Below, piece by piece: positions 8,426-16,484 of a DNA stretch of 47,330 nucleotides. Source of the stretch: Paracoccaceae bacterium (GTDB taxonomy: Bacteria; Pseudomonadota; Alphaproteobacteria; Rhodobacterales; Rhodobacteraceae); assembly GCA_018223125.1 (NCBI GenBank), contig JAAEZA010000034.1, positions 1-47,330 on the forward strand. The letters run 5' to 3'. A program made the translations under genes and the position numbers. Position 1 is the first letter of the stretch; each line of letters opens with the position of its first letter. The notes beneath the pieces were generated by a model. That model did no database searches. It was not told the origin of the DNA and saw only the letters and a program-made list of their open reading frames with translations.

Positions 8426-8928
8426 TGGTCGCCGTAGCCTCCCCAGAAGGTTGCATCGGTCAGGATCGCGACCGGTTTATTGCACATGAATGTATATTTC
8501 AGAATTGTATCCAGTTCCTCCGCATCGGATTGCTGGTGGAAGTGATAGGTCGGGATGTGAAGCTGGTTCAGCAATGCCTTGGTATGGACAGCCATTTCTA
8601 CCTGACAGGCCACCGGCTCTTTTAACTCTCCGCGATAGGAAATCAGCATCGGCAACGGCATCCGGTAGAATTGTGTCAGCGTCACCAGCGTATTAACCGT
8701 CACACCGATCGCAGTGTTCTGCATGATAATGGCGGAGCGTTTCCCCCCCATAAACGCACCGGCGCAGATCCCGATGCCCTCGTCCTCTTTATTGCTCGGA
8801 ATGTGATAGATGTCCTTGCAGGCGTCGATTTCATCAATTACCCCTGCCAGTTGTTTGCACGGCACGGTTGTCACCAGTTCGATGTCGTTATTCACGAAAT
8901 CCGCGACGATCTTTTTGTCTATATCCAC
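8422..8928 (-). CDS. comD: ThDP-dependent decarboxylase alpha subunit, ComD (sulfopyruvate decarboxylase) family
   Basis: 168 residues from a GTG start at 8928; no better ATG lies upstream, and the start matches the usual ComD beginning (a short helix then TTVPC). The pyrimidine-binding half shows the conserved acidic stretch SNKEDEGIGICAGA, which should hold the Glu that activates ThDP, then GGKRSAIIMQNTAIG. It is the first gene of the leftward operon comD-comE-tctC-tctA-tctB-FMN dehydrogenase and faces the divergent LysR gene across 130 bp. Regulation by that LysR protein is likely. Confidence 0.8.
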   Translation of the reverse strand: MDIDKKIVADFVNNDIELVTTVPCKQLAGVIDEIDACKDIYHIPSNKEDEGIGICAGAFMGGKRSAIIMQNTAIGVTVNTLVTLTQFYRMPLPMLISYRGELKEPVACQVEMAVHTKALLNQLHIPTYHFHQQSDAEELDTILKYTFMCNKPVAILTDATFWGGYGDQ

Positions 8929-8981
8929 GGTAAGATCCCAAAAATTACAGTCCCCGCCTACCGTTGTTGTAAAGGCGAACT

Positions 8982-9004
8982 AAATCAAATCATTAATATT
9001 TGCG
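8982..9004. promoter_or_regulatory. Candidate LysR operator between comD and lysR
   Basis: AAATCAAAT (8982-8990) and ATTTGCG (8998-9004) flank a 7-bp AT-rich spacer, giving an inverted CAAAT/ATTTG pair in the divergent comD-lysR spacer. The same two blocks recur at 9973-9989 before the GlcD-type gene, with a 1-bp spacer. Sharing by both flanks of the LysR gene suggests a common regulator. Not tested. Confidence 0.45.
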
Positions 9005-9058
9005 TTTAAGTAAAGAATCTGTTTATTTGCGATACTGCCCCGCCAGCGAAAGCACCCG

Positions 9059-9952
9059 ATGACCATTTCCCTGTTCAAAACCCTTATCGCGATTTCCGAA
9101 CACGGCAGCTTTAGCGCCGCTGCCGAAGAAATCTGCGTCACCCATGCAGCAGTGGGCCAGCAAATGAAACGGCTGGAGGATTCGCTGAATGTGGCACTGT
9201 TTGACCGTTCAGCCAAAACCCCGCGGTTGAACCAGCTTGGCAAGGCGCTGGTGCCCAAGGCCAAAGCAGTTGTGGCGGAATATGAAACCATTCTGGATGA
9301 TCTGACCGGCGATCCCCGTATGATCGGGGAACTGGTATTGGGGGCGGTCCCCTCCACCATCCGCGGATTGATCCCGCAGGCGATGAAGCGGCTGATCCGG
9401 CTTTATCCCGATTTGCACATCCGTGTGGTGCCGGACCTGTCCCCGAACCTGCTGGAACAGATCGAACGGGGGTCGCTTGACGCGGCGGTGCTGAGCGAAC
9501 CCACGCGCCTGTCCCGCAATCTGGACTGGAAACCTTTCGTGCGGGAAGAACTGGTTCTGCTCACTTCCCCCGAAGTACAAGAGGACGATCCTTTCGAAAT
9601 CCTCGCGCAGAAACCATATATCCGCCACACGCGGCAGGCCTCTGTCGGGATGCTGGCCGAAGAATGGCTGTCCGACAATAAGGTAACGGTTCATGATGCG
9701 ATGGAAATGGGGTCTCTTGAAAACCTCGCCAGCATGATTGCCCATGACCTCGGGGTGTCTGTCGGGCCGAACATCTGCGTCCCTGACCCGATTTTTGAAG
9801 GGCTGCGGAAAATTCCCCTTGGGCCGACCGCAACAGCGCGAACCTTGGGTATTCTGACGCGCACCGATTGTTCTAAAATCCGTTTGGTACAACGCCTGTT
9901 TGACCAGATTCACAGCACAATCGAAGACAACCACCCCGGGCGCGCGCTTTAA
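9059..9952 (+). CDS. LysR-family transcriptional regulator
   Basis: 297 residues, standard for the family. The winged helix-turn-helix is at about 3-62 (LIAISEHGSFSAAAEE, THAAVGQQMKRLED), followed by a linker helix and a periplasmic-binding-like effector domain from about 88 (LVLGAVPSTIRGLIPQA). It is divergent from comD and 74 bp upstream of the co-directional GlcD-type gene, so it probably controls both arms of the hydroxyacid cluster, with the pathway substrate or an intermediate as inducer. Confidence 0.93.
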   Translation: MTISLFKTLIAISEHGSFSAAAEEICVTHAAVGQQMKRLEDSLNVALFDRSAKTPRLNQLGKALVPKAKAVVAEYETILDDLTGDPRMIGELVLGAVPSTIRGLIPQAMKRLIRLYPDLHIRVVPDLSPNLLEQIERGSLDAAVLSEPTRLSRNLDWKPFVREELVLLTSPEVQEDDPFEILAQKPYIRHTRQASVGMLAEEWLSDNKVTVHDAMEMGSLENLASMIAHDLGVSVGPNICVPDPIFEGLRKIPLGPTATARTLGILTRTDCSKIRLVQRLFDQIHSTIEDNHPGRAL

Positions 9953-9972
9953 AATCTCTTTACATTCCCTAA

Positions 9973-9989
9973 AAATCAAATGATTTGCG
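9973..9989. promoter_or_regulatory. Candidate LysR operator before the GlcD-type gene
   Basis: AAATCAAATGATTTGCG contains the perfect 11-bp palindrome CAAATGATTTG. It lies about 40-55 bp before the start of the FAD dehydrogenase and repeats the half-sites found in the comD-lysR spacer, though with a different spacer length. Confidence 0.45.
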
Positions 9990-10026
9990 AAAGAAAGGCT
10001 TTCATATAGGTTTGAGCCGACTTTGA

Positions 10027-11484
10027 ATGAAATCAAGACGGGCGCCGACCATGACAGCAGGTTTTACTCCTCCCGAACCGCAGGCTGTGACCGCCTTGCA
10101 AGACATTACCGGATCCGGCGGCTGGCGCACCGGCGCGGATATGGCCCGTTATTTCGAAGACCCGCGCGGGCGGTTTACCGGACAGGCAGCACTGGTCTTG
10201 CTGCCCGATACAGTGGAAGCGGTGGCAAATATCGTGCGCTACTGTTGTGCGCAGAAAATCGGCATCATTCCCTACAGCGGTGGCACCGGTGTTGTCGCCG
10301 GTCAGCTTTCGCCGGACAGCCCCCATGCAGTCATCGTATCGCTTGAACGAATGAACAAGGTTCGCGAACTCTCTGTCGAAGACGGGGTTCTGGTGGCCGA
10401 AGCCGGATGTATCCTGCAGGATATACATTCCCGCGCCGAACAGGAAAACATGATCTTTCCCCTTAGCATGGCGTCAAAGGGCAGTTGCTGCATCGGCGGC
10501 AATCTGGCTACGAATGCAGGTGGTATTCAGGTTTTGCGCCATGGCAATGCAAGGGATCTTTGCATTGGGGTGGAAGCGGTTTTACCGGACGGATCCATTC
10601 TGCGCGAACTCAGCCCGTTACGTAAAAACAACACCGGTTACGATCTGCGCCATCTGCTGATCGGAAGCGAAGGTACCCTTGGCATCATCACCGCCGCCAG
10701 CCTTGTTCTGAAACCGCGGGATCCGGAATCTGTCACCGTATTTTGCGCGATCCGCGATCATTCGGATGGGGTCAAACTCTACAAGGAACTCCGCGCCTCC
10801 CTTGGCGAGTCTTTGTCCGCCTTTGAACTGATGAGCGGCTTTGGCGTAAGTCTCGTACGCAGCCATTTTCCCAAGCTCCCCGCCCCCTTCGCCGGAAAAC
10901 ACCCCTGGCACCTGCTGTTGCAATTTGACGGCCCAAGCGGATTGAATGACGCGGTAGAACCCGTTCTGGCGCGGATGTTTGAAGAGGAACTTCTGGTGGA
11001 CGCGGTTGTTGCCCAGTCCGAAACCCAATCGGAAGACCTTTGGGCCCTGCGGGAAAACACGCCCGAGGCAAACCGCATGGAAGGCGCATTCTGCAGCAGC
11101 GATACATCCGTGCCGATCCGCAAAATCGGGCAATTTGTGAATGAAACCAAAGCAGCGCTGCACGACATTCATGCAGGATTGCGGGTAAACACCTATGGTC
11201 ATATCGGGGATGGTAATATTCATCACAACGTTTTTGCCCCCGATGGAACCACAAAGGGTGAATTCATTCAGGCGCATCCCCACATCATCGACGCGGTTCG
11301 TATGGCGATTAATGAAGTCACCCACCGGAACGGCGGTTCGATCAGTGCCGAACATGGTATCGGACGGTTGAAGGCAGCCGATCTGGAGTCTTATGCAAGC
11401 TCTGCCAAACAGAATGCGCTTCGCAGTATAAAAAACGCGCTGGACCCGTTTAACATTATGAATCCCGGCGCCCTGATCCGCTAA
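10027..11484 (+). CDS. FAD-linked 2-hydroxyacid dehydrogenase (GlcD / D-lactate dehydrogenase family)
   Basis: About 485 residues. The PCMH-type FAD domain spans roughly 45-225: LVLLPDTVEAVANIV, PYSGGTGVVAGQ at the pyrophosphate, GGNLATNAGG, and GSEGTLGIIT. The C-terminal FAD-oxidase domain holds the metal/substrate motif GHIGDGNIHHNV and ends with SAEHGIGRLK. Family members oxidise D-2-hydroxyacids and pass electrons to the respiratory chain. Paired with the FMN enzyme at 3732, it would let the cell use both enantiomers, as described for sulfolactate degraders. An ATG at 10051 (residue 9) is an alternative start; neither has a strong ribosome site. A LysR-type palindrome lies upstream. Confidence 0.88.
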   Translation: MKSRRAPTMTAGFTPPEPQAVTALQDITGSGGWRTGADMARYFEDPRGRFTGQAALVLLPDTVEAVANIVRYCCAQKIGIIPYSGGTGVVAGQLSPDSPHAVIVSLERMNKVRELSVEDGVLVAEAGCILQDIHSRAEQENMIFPLSMASKGSCCIGGNLATNAGGIQVLRHGNARDLCIGVEAVLPDGSILRELSPLRKNNTGYDLRHLLIGSEGTLGIITAASLVLKPRDPESVTVFCAIRDHSDGVKLYKELRASLGESLSAFELMSGFGVSLVRSHFPKLPAPFAGKHPWHLLLQFDGPSGLNDAVEPVLARMFEEELLVDAVVAQSETQSEDLWALRENTPEANRMEGAFCSSDTSVPIRKIGQFVNETKAALHDIHAGLRVNTYGHIGDGNIHHNVFAPDGTTKGEFIQAHPHIIDAVRMAINEVTHRNGGSISAEHGIGRLKAADLESYASSAKQNALRSIKNALDPFNIMNPGALIR

Positions 11485-11555
11485 CCCCAGCCCCGATTCC
11501 CTTTACGCCATCGGCGAATTTCCACCCGTGAAATCCCGCTGTAGGGGTGTTGCTA

Positions 11556-11588
11556 TTGTTTCTGTCGAATTGAGAACATATAGTGAAC
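11556..11588 (+). promoter_or_regulatory. SOS promoter with LexA box; probable leaderless start
   Basis: GAAC-ATATAGT-GAAC (11574-11588) is the reverse complement of GTTC-N7-GTTC, the LexA box of Alphaproteobacteria. A sigma-70-like promoter overlaps it: TTGTTT (11556-11561), a 17-bp spacer, and TATAGT (11579-11584). Transcription would begin about 7 nt after the -10, at or next to the ATG at 11591, so the mRNA is probably leaderless. LexA bound here would cover the -10. Confidence 0.75.
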
Positions 11589-11590
11589 AC

Positions 11591-12826
11591 ATGAGCACAC
11601 GATCCATAGAATCCAAACTTGCCATCCTCAGCGATGCCGCAAAATATGATGCGTCCTGCGCCTCCTCCGGCTCCACCAAACGGGATTCCCGTGATGGTAA
11701 GGGGCTTGGATCCAATGGCGGCAGCGGTATCTGCCATGCCTATGCTCCGGACGGGCGCTGTATTTCGCTGTTGAAAATCCTGATGACGAATTTTTGCATT
11801 TACGATTGCGCCTATTGCGTCAACCGCGTGTCATCAAATGTAGAGCGGGCACGGTTTACGGTGGATGAGGTTGTCAAACTAACCATCGAATTCTACCGCA
11901 GAAATTACATTGAAGGGCTGTTTCTGTCCTCGGGCATTATCCGCTCTCCGGATGTGACCATGTCAGAAATGGTGCAGATCGCCCGCAAGCTGCGACACGA
12001 AGAAAACTTCCGCGGTTATATCCATCTTAAAACAATTCCCGATGCTGCGCCGGAACTGATTGCCGAGGCCGGATTGCTGGCGGATCGGCTGTCTATCAAT
12101 GTGGAACTGCCCACCGATGCGGCTGTCACCCAATACGCCCCGGAGAAAGACCCTGCGCAGATTCGCAAGGCGATGGGCCATGTCCGCTTGCGTAAAGAAG
12201 ATAGCAATGACCGTTCTCATACCGGAAAGCGGCCACCAAAATTCGCACCGGCGGGACAGTCTACACAGGTCATTGTCGGGGCGGATGCGTCTAACGATGC
12301 GACGATCCTTGGCCAGTCTACGCGGCTCTATTCCAGTTACGGTTTGAAACGGGTCTATTATTCTGCCTTTTCGCCGATCCCTGACAGTTCCCAAAACCTG
12401 CCCCTGATCCGCCCGCCCCTGAAGCGGGAACACCGGTTGTATCAGGCAGACTGGCTGCTGCGCTTCTACGGGTTTGAACTGGATGAAATCACAGATGTAA
12501 CCAAAGACGGGAATCTGGAATTGGATTACGATCCGAAACTGGCTTGGGCGCTGGCCCATCGCGGGCTGTTTCCGCTCGATGTGAATAGGGCTAGCCGCGA
12601 GATGTTGCTGCGCGTGCCCGGTTTCGGCGTGCGCACAGTGAACCGCATCCTGTCCACACGTCGGCACCGCAGCCTGCGATACGAAGATCTGACCCGAATG
12701 GGCGTATCCATGAAAAAGGCCCGCGCTTTTGTAACGGTGACGGGATGGTCGCCGAATAAGCTGACTGACAGTGCGGACCTGCGTGCCAGATTCGCCCCGC
12801 CACCGGAACAATTGTCGCTGTTATGA
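11591..12826 (+). CDS. Putative DNA modification/repair radical SAM protein with C-terminal HhH domain
   Basis: 411 residues from the ATG at 11591. The [4Fe-4S] motif CxxxCxxC is at Cys69, Cys73 and Cys76 (NFCIYDCAYCVNR), so it should cleave S-adenosylmethionine to a radical; the substrate is unknown. A helix-hairpin-helix unit near the C-terminus (DVNRASREMLLRVPGFGVRT) suggests DNA contact. The family is typically encoded beside UdgX-like proteins, as here: its stop overlaps the udgX start by 4 bp (ATGA). An upstream LexA box ties it to DNA damage. An in-frame start at 11528 is unlikely because it would put the promoter and operator inside the gene. Confidence 0.88.
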   Translation: MSTRSIESKLAILSDAAKYDASCASSGSTKRDSRDGKGLGSNGGSGICHAYAPDGRCISLLKILMTNFCIYDCAYCVNRVSSNVERARFTVDEVVKLTIEFYRRNYIEGLFLSSGIIRSPDVTMSEMVQIARKLRHEENFRGYIHLKTIPDAAPELIAEAGLLADRLSINVELPTDAAVTQYAPEKDPAQIRKAMGHVRLRKEDSNDRSHTGKRPPKFAPAGQSTQVIVGADASNDATILGQSTRLYSSYGLKRVYYSAFSPIPDSSQNLPLIRPPLKREHRLYQADWLLRFYGFELDEITDVTKDGNLELDYDPKLAWALAHRGLFPLDVNRASREMLLRVPGFGVRTVNRILSTRRHRSLRYEDLTRMGVSMKKARAFVTVTGWSPNKLTDSADLRARFAPPPEQLSLL

Positions 12827-14310
12827 CCGTAGTCGTGACCATGCCGATGATCGGCACCGCACAGGCGTGGCGGGATGCGGCGCGCGGGCTGATCAACGCG
12901 AACATACCCCCCTGCGATGTCAGTTGGGGGGATGAAACCGCCCCCGCCGGTTTATGGGACAGCCCCCCGCCCCCCTGCACCGGCAAGGTTCTGACGGTGC
13001 CAAAGGAATTCCTTTCCATCGCCCGCTCGGTTGTCTGGCACAGCGATCCGGCACGGTTTTCACTGCTTTATCAGGTTTTGTGGCGGTTGCGGGACACGCC
13101 CGGATTGCTGCAGGATCGGGCTGATCCCGAACTGGCCAGATTGCGGCAGTTGCAGAAAAACGTCCACCGTTGCCAGCACAAGATGAAAGCCTTCGTGCGT
13201 TTCCGCGAAATTGGTTCCCCCGATGATCCGCGCCGGTCCTTTGCGGCATGGTTCGAGCCAAGCCATTTCACCGTGGAACCGACCGCGCCATGGTTTGCCC
13301 GCCGCTTTGGCGATATGGACTGGCGCATCATAACACCAAGCGTCACGGCCAGTTTCATTGACGGAGAGCTGCGTTACGCTGAAGGCCAAAGCAAACCGCC
13401 CCTGCCCGAAGACGCGAGCGAACAGCTCTGGACCACCTATTTTCGCAACATTTTCAATCCGGCACGGGTGAAAGTGAAAGCGATGCAATCGGAGATGCCA
13501 AAGAAATACTGGAAGAATATGCCAGAGGCCGCCGCCATTCCCGATCTGATCGCTTCGGCCCCTGCCCGCGTCCGTGCGATGAACGATGCCGCACCGACCC
13601 TGCCGCCGCTGCGCGTGGAGAAGGTACAGCAGCAACTTGCACAGTTACCGGAGTCGGTCTGGTCCGGTAACGCCGATGCGCTGCGCGCCGAAATCTCTGC
13701 CTGTACCCGCTGCCCGCTGCATTGCCACGCCACACAAGCGGTGCACGGCGAAGGACCGATGGATGCGGCCCTGATGATTGTCGGGGAACAACCGGGCGAT
13801 ACCGAAGACCTCGCCGGGCGGCCTTTTGTTGGTCCCGCGGGTAAGCTGTTGGATCAGCTATGTGCAGAAACAGAGGTAGACCGCAGCAAAGCTTATATTA
13901 CCAATGCCGTGAAACACTTCAAATTCAAGCCACGAGGCAAGCGAAGGATTCACCAACAGCCCAGCACGACCGAAGTGGAGCAATGCAAATGGTGGCTGGA
14001 CGCCGAACGGGCAGCGGTTCAGCCCCGCGTGATCCTTGCAATGGGGGCCAGTGCCGCGTTGTCGTTAACCGGCAATGGGAAAGATATGCGCAACCGGCGC
14101 GGCAGGGTTCATCAACTGGATGACGGAACACCAGTGGTGCTGACCTTCCATCCTTCGTACCTGCTGCGCCTGCAAGACCCTGACGCTCGGGAAGCCGCAA
14201 CCGATTTACTGCGAACAGACCTGACCCGAGCACATCAACTGGCGCAGAATCTTGCGGTCAGGATAACACCTGATGGCGGCGGCGCACCTGTTCGGGCCGC
14301 CCCGCAATAG
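12823..14310 (+). CDS. udgX: UdgX-family uracil-DNA binding protein fused to an N-terminal DUF4130-type domain
   Basis: 495 residues in two parts. About 1-255 is a DUF4130-type DNA-metabolism domain (AWFEPSHFTVEPTAPWFARRF). About 280-480 is a family-4-like uracil-DNA glycosylase domain: iron-sulfur cysteines starting ACTRC (294, 297), motif GEQPGDTEDLAGRPFVGPAGK, and HPSYLLR. The loop KRRIH (373-377) is the UdgX hallmark; in mycobacterial UdgX this His forms a covalent bond to the abasic sugar after uracil removal, so His377 is the expected crosslinking residue. Mycobacterial UdgX stands alone, whereas here it is the C-terminal half. The gene is coupled to the radical SAM gene and its 3' end overlaps the codA-like gene by 53 bp. 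Confidence 0.9.
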   Translation: MTVVVTMPMIGTAQAWRDAARGLINANIPPCDVSWGDETAPAGLWDSPPPPCTGKVLTVPKEFLSIARSVVWHSDPARFSLLYQVLWRLRDTPGLLQDRADPELARLRQLQKNVHRCQHKMKAFVRFREIGSPDDPRRSFAAWFEPSHFTVEPTAPWFARRFGDMDWRIITPSVTASFIDGELRYAEGQSKPPLPEDASEQLWTTYFRNIFNPARVKVKAMQSEMPKKYWKNMPEAAAIPDLIASAPARVRAMNDAAPTLPPLRVEKVQQQLAQLPESVWSGNADALRAEISACTRCPLHCHATQAVHGEGPMDAALMIVGEQPGDTEDLAGRPFVGPAGKLLDQLCAETEVDRSKAYITNAVKHFKFKPRGKRRIHQQPSTTEVEQCKWWLDAERAAVQPRVILAMGASAALSLTGNGKDMRNRRGRVHQLDDGTPVVLTFHPSYLLRLQDPDAREAATDLLRTDLTRAHQLAQNLAVRITPDGGGAPVRAAPQ

Positions 14311-15538
14311 ACAGGCTTGCATCCCCGCGCGGGGTGCGGCTGATCACCTGCCCCTTGGACACAACAAACAGCCGCGCCGCCCTCAGCCGCAGGGCCTCAA
14401 TCGGATCACCCGCATCCAGAACAACAAGCGATGCCTGCGCCCCGACCCGCAGCCCGTAATCCTGCAAACCGAGTGTTCGGGCGTTATTTTCGGTTACCAT
14501 ATCAAAACAGGTTCGCATTTCCTGCGGGCTGGTCATTTGCGCCACATGCAATCCCATGAATGCGACGTCCAGCATATCCGCCGTGCCCAGCGAATACCAA
14601 GGATCAAGCACGCAGTCCTGTCCCCAACCCACATTGATACCCATTGCCAGCATTTCCTTGACCCGCGTCAGCCCGCGTCGTTTCGGGAAACTGTCATGCC
14701 TTCCCTGGATGACAATATTGATCAACGGGTTCGGAATTGCGCTGATCTGCGCCTCAGCAACCATCGGTAAGAGTTTGGAAACGTAGTAGTTATCCATTGA
14801 ATGCATGGATGTCAGGTGAGAGCCCGCCACCCGTCCCTGCAACCCCAGCCGCGTTGTTTCATAGGCCAGCGTTTCGATGTGGCGCGACATGGGATCGTCG
14901 GTTTCGTCGCAGTGCATATCCACCTGCAAACCCCGGTCTGCCGCGATTTCGCACAGTTCTTTGACCGAGGCTGCACCGTCCGCCATGGTCCTTTCGAAGT
15001 GGGGAATGCCCCCGACAACATCCACGCCCATATCAAGGGCACGGATGGTGTTGTCCCGTGCAGTGGGGTCGCGGTAAAACCCGTCCTGCGGGAAAGCAAC
15101 CAGTTGCAGATCAATGTAATCCTTAACCTTTTCCCGCACATCCAGCAGGGCCTCCACCCCGAGCAGGCGATCATCGCAAGTGTCTACATGGCTTCGGATG
15201 GACAACAACCCCATGCTCGCCGCCCAGTCGCAATATTCCAATGCGCGGGTGACCATATCGTCCTGTGTGACGATCTCTTTCAACTCCCCCCAAAGACCGA
15301 TCCCTTCCAGCAGCGTACCGGATTCATTGATCCGTGGCAGGCCGTAGGACAGGGTTGCGTCCATGTGAAAATGCGGGTCGACAAAAGGCGGCGAAACAAG
15401 ATCCCCCTGTGCGCTCACAATCTCGGCTGCCTCTGCCCCGTCGAGGGACTCGATCGCCGTAATCAACCCGTCGCGAATACCAATATCGGTCACGCGCCCG
15501 TCAGGCAAATTGCCCCCTTTGACGATCAGATCAAACAT
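14258..15538 (-). CDS. Cytosine deaminase-like amidohydrolase (CodA family)
   Basis: 426 residues, aligning with E. coli CodA throughout at a constant offset of 5. Metal and catalytic residues are kept: His56 and His58 (PHFHMD), Gln151 (FPQDG), His209 and Glu212 (HCDE), His241, and Asp308. The next residue, Asp314 in E. coli CodA and a base contact, is Cys309 (GQDCVLDPW), so the preferred base may not be cytosine. It would hydrolyse an amino group from a pyrimidine, purine or triazine-like ring. The start overlaps the upstream permease stop as TGATG, placing it last in a BMP-type ABC operon, which supports a salvage or catabolic role for an imported nucleobase or nucleoside. Confidence 0.85.
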   Translation of the reverse strand: MFDLIVKGGNLPDGRVTDIGIRDGLITAIESLDGAEAAEIVSAQGDLVSPPFVDPHFHMDATLSYGLPRINESGTLLEGIGLWGELKEIVTQDDMVTRALEYCDWAASMGLLSIRSHVDTCDDRLLGVEALLDVREKVKDYIDLQLVAFPQDGFYRDPTARDNTIRALDMGVDVVGGIPHFERTMADGAASVKELCEIAADRGLQVDMHCDETDDPMSRHIETLAYETTRLGLQGRVAGSHLTSMHSMDNYYVSKLLPMVAEAQISAIPNPLINIVIQGRHDSFPKRRGLTRVKEMLAMGINVGWGQDCVLDPWYSLGTADMLDVAFMGLHVAQMTSPQEMRTCFDMVTENNARTLGLQDYGLRVGAQASLVVLDAGDPIEALRLRAARLFVVSKGQVISRTPRGDASLSIAGRPEQVRRRHQVLS

Positions 15539-16482
15539 CAGCGTTCTCCTTTATTGAACGGCACCATCAGTGCAGCCGGAACTTCGGCGCGGCGGGACAT
15601 GACCACAAGCGCAAGAATGGACAGGATATAGGGCATCATCAGGAAGATTTGATAGGGTATTTCCGCCCCGATTTCAGTTTGTTGCACCCTGATCTGCAAG
15701 GCATCGAAAGCCGCGAACAGAATCGCCCCCAGAAGGGCCTTGCCCGGTCGCCAGGACCCGAACACCACAAGGGCGATACAGATCCAGCCGCGACCGTTTA
15801 CCATTTCAAAGAAGAAACTGTCGAACGCGGACATCGTCAGGAAAGCCCCTCCCATTGCCATAAACCCGCTGCCAACAATCACCGCGCCCATTCTGATGGC
15901 TGTAACGGACAACCCCTGTGCTGCCACGGCAGACGGGTTTTCACCCACCGCGCGCACCGCCAGCCCCAAGGGCGTGCGGTAGAGCACAACAGCCACTGCC
16001 AGAACCAGCAGAAAGGCAAAATAGGTGAAAGGGGTTTGAGAGAAGAGCGCCTCTCCGATGAAAGGAATATCCGAAAGGATTGGGATTTCGTAAGGTTGAA
16101 AGGCTGCAATTTTCGGTGGGCTGGTCACTTCCGGGAGGGCCAGACGATAGGCGTAATAGGTTGCCGATGTTGCAAGCAGCGTAACGCCAAGCCCGACAAC
16201 ATGCTGGGACAACCCGAAGGGAACCGTCAACGTGCTGTGTAGCAGGCCGAAAGCCATTCCGACAATAAAGGCCACGGCCACACCGGCCCAAAGACCGGTG
16301 CCCGAATAAACCGCCATCCATCCGGCGAATGCGCCGACGACCATGATGCCCTCGATCCCGAGGTTCAACACCCCTGCCCTTTCGCAGATCAACTCTCCCA
16401 TTGTGGCAAGGATCAACGGTGTGGCAATGCGGATCGCTGCGGCCCAGAAACTGGCGGTGAAGAGGATTTCGATAATGTCCAT
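15538..16482 (-). CDS. ABC transporter permease, nucleoside/BMP type (second membrane subunit)
   Basis: 314 residues with about eight to nine membrane segments. It has the branched-chain/ribose-type permease fold: RIATPLILATMGELICERAGVLNLGIEGIMVVGAF near the N-terminus is typical of NupC/YufQ-like subunits. It pairs with the permease encoded 2 bp upstream. The stop shares its A with the deaminase start (TGATG), suggesting translational coupling. Confidence 0.92.
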   Translation of the reverse strand: MDIIEILFTASFWAAAIRIATPLILATMGELICERAGVLNLGIEGIMVVGAFAGWMAVYSGTGLWAGVAVAFIVGMAFGLLHSTLTVPFGLSQHVVGLGVTLLATSATYYAYRLALPEVTSPPKIAAFQPYEIPILSDIPFIGEALFSQTPFTYFAFLLVLAVAVVLYRTPLGLAVRAVGENPSAVAAQGLSVTAIRMGAVIVGSGFMAMGGAFLTMSAFDSFFFEMVNGRGWICIALVVFGSWRPGKALLGAILFAAFDALQIRVQQTEIGAEIPYQIFLMMPYILSILALVVMSRRAEVPAALMVPFNKGER

Positions 16483-16484
16483 AA

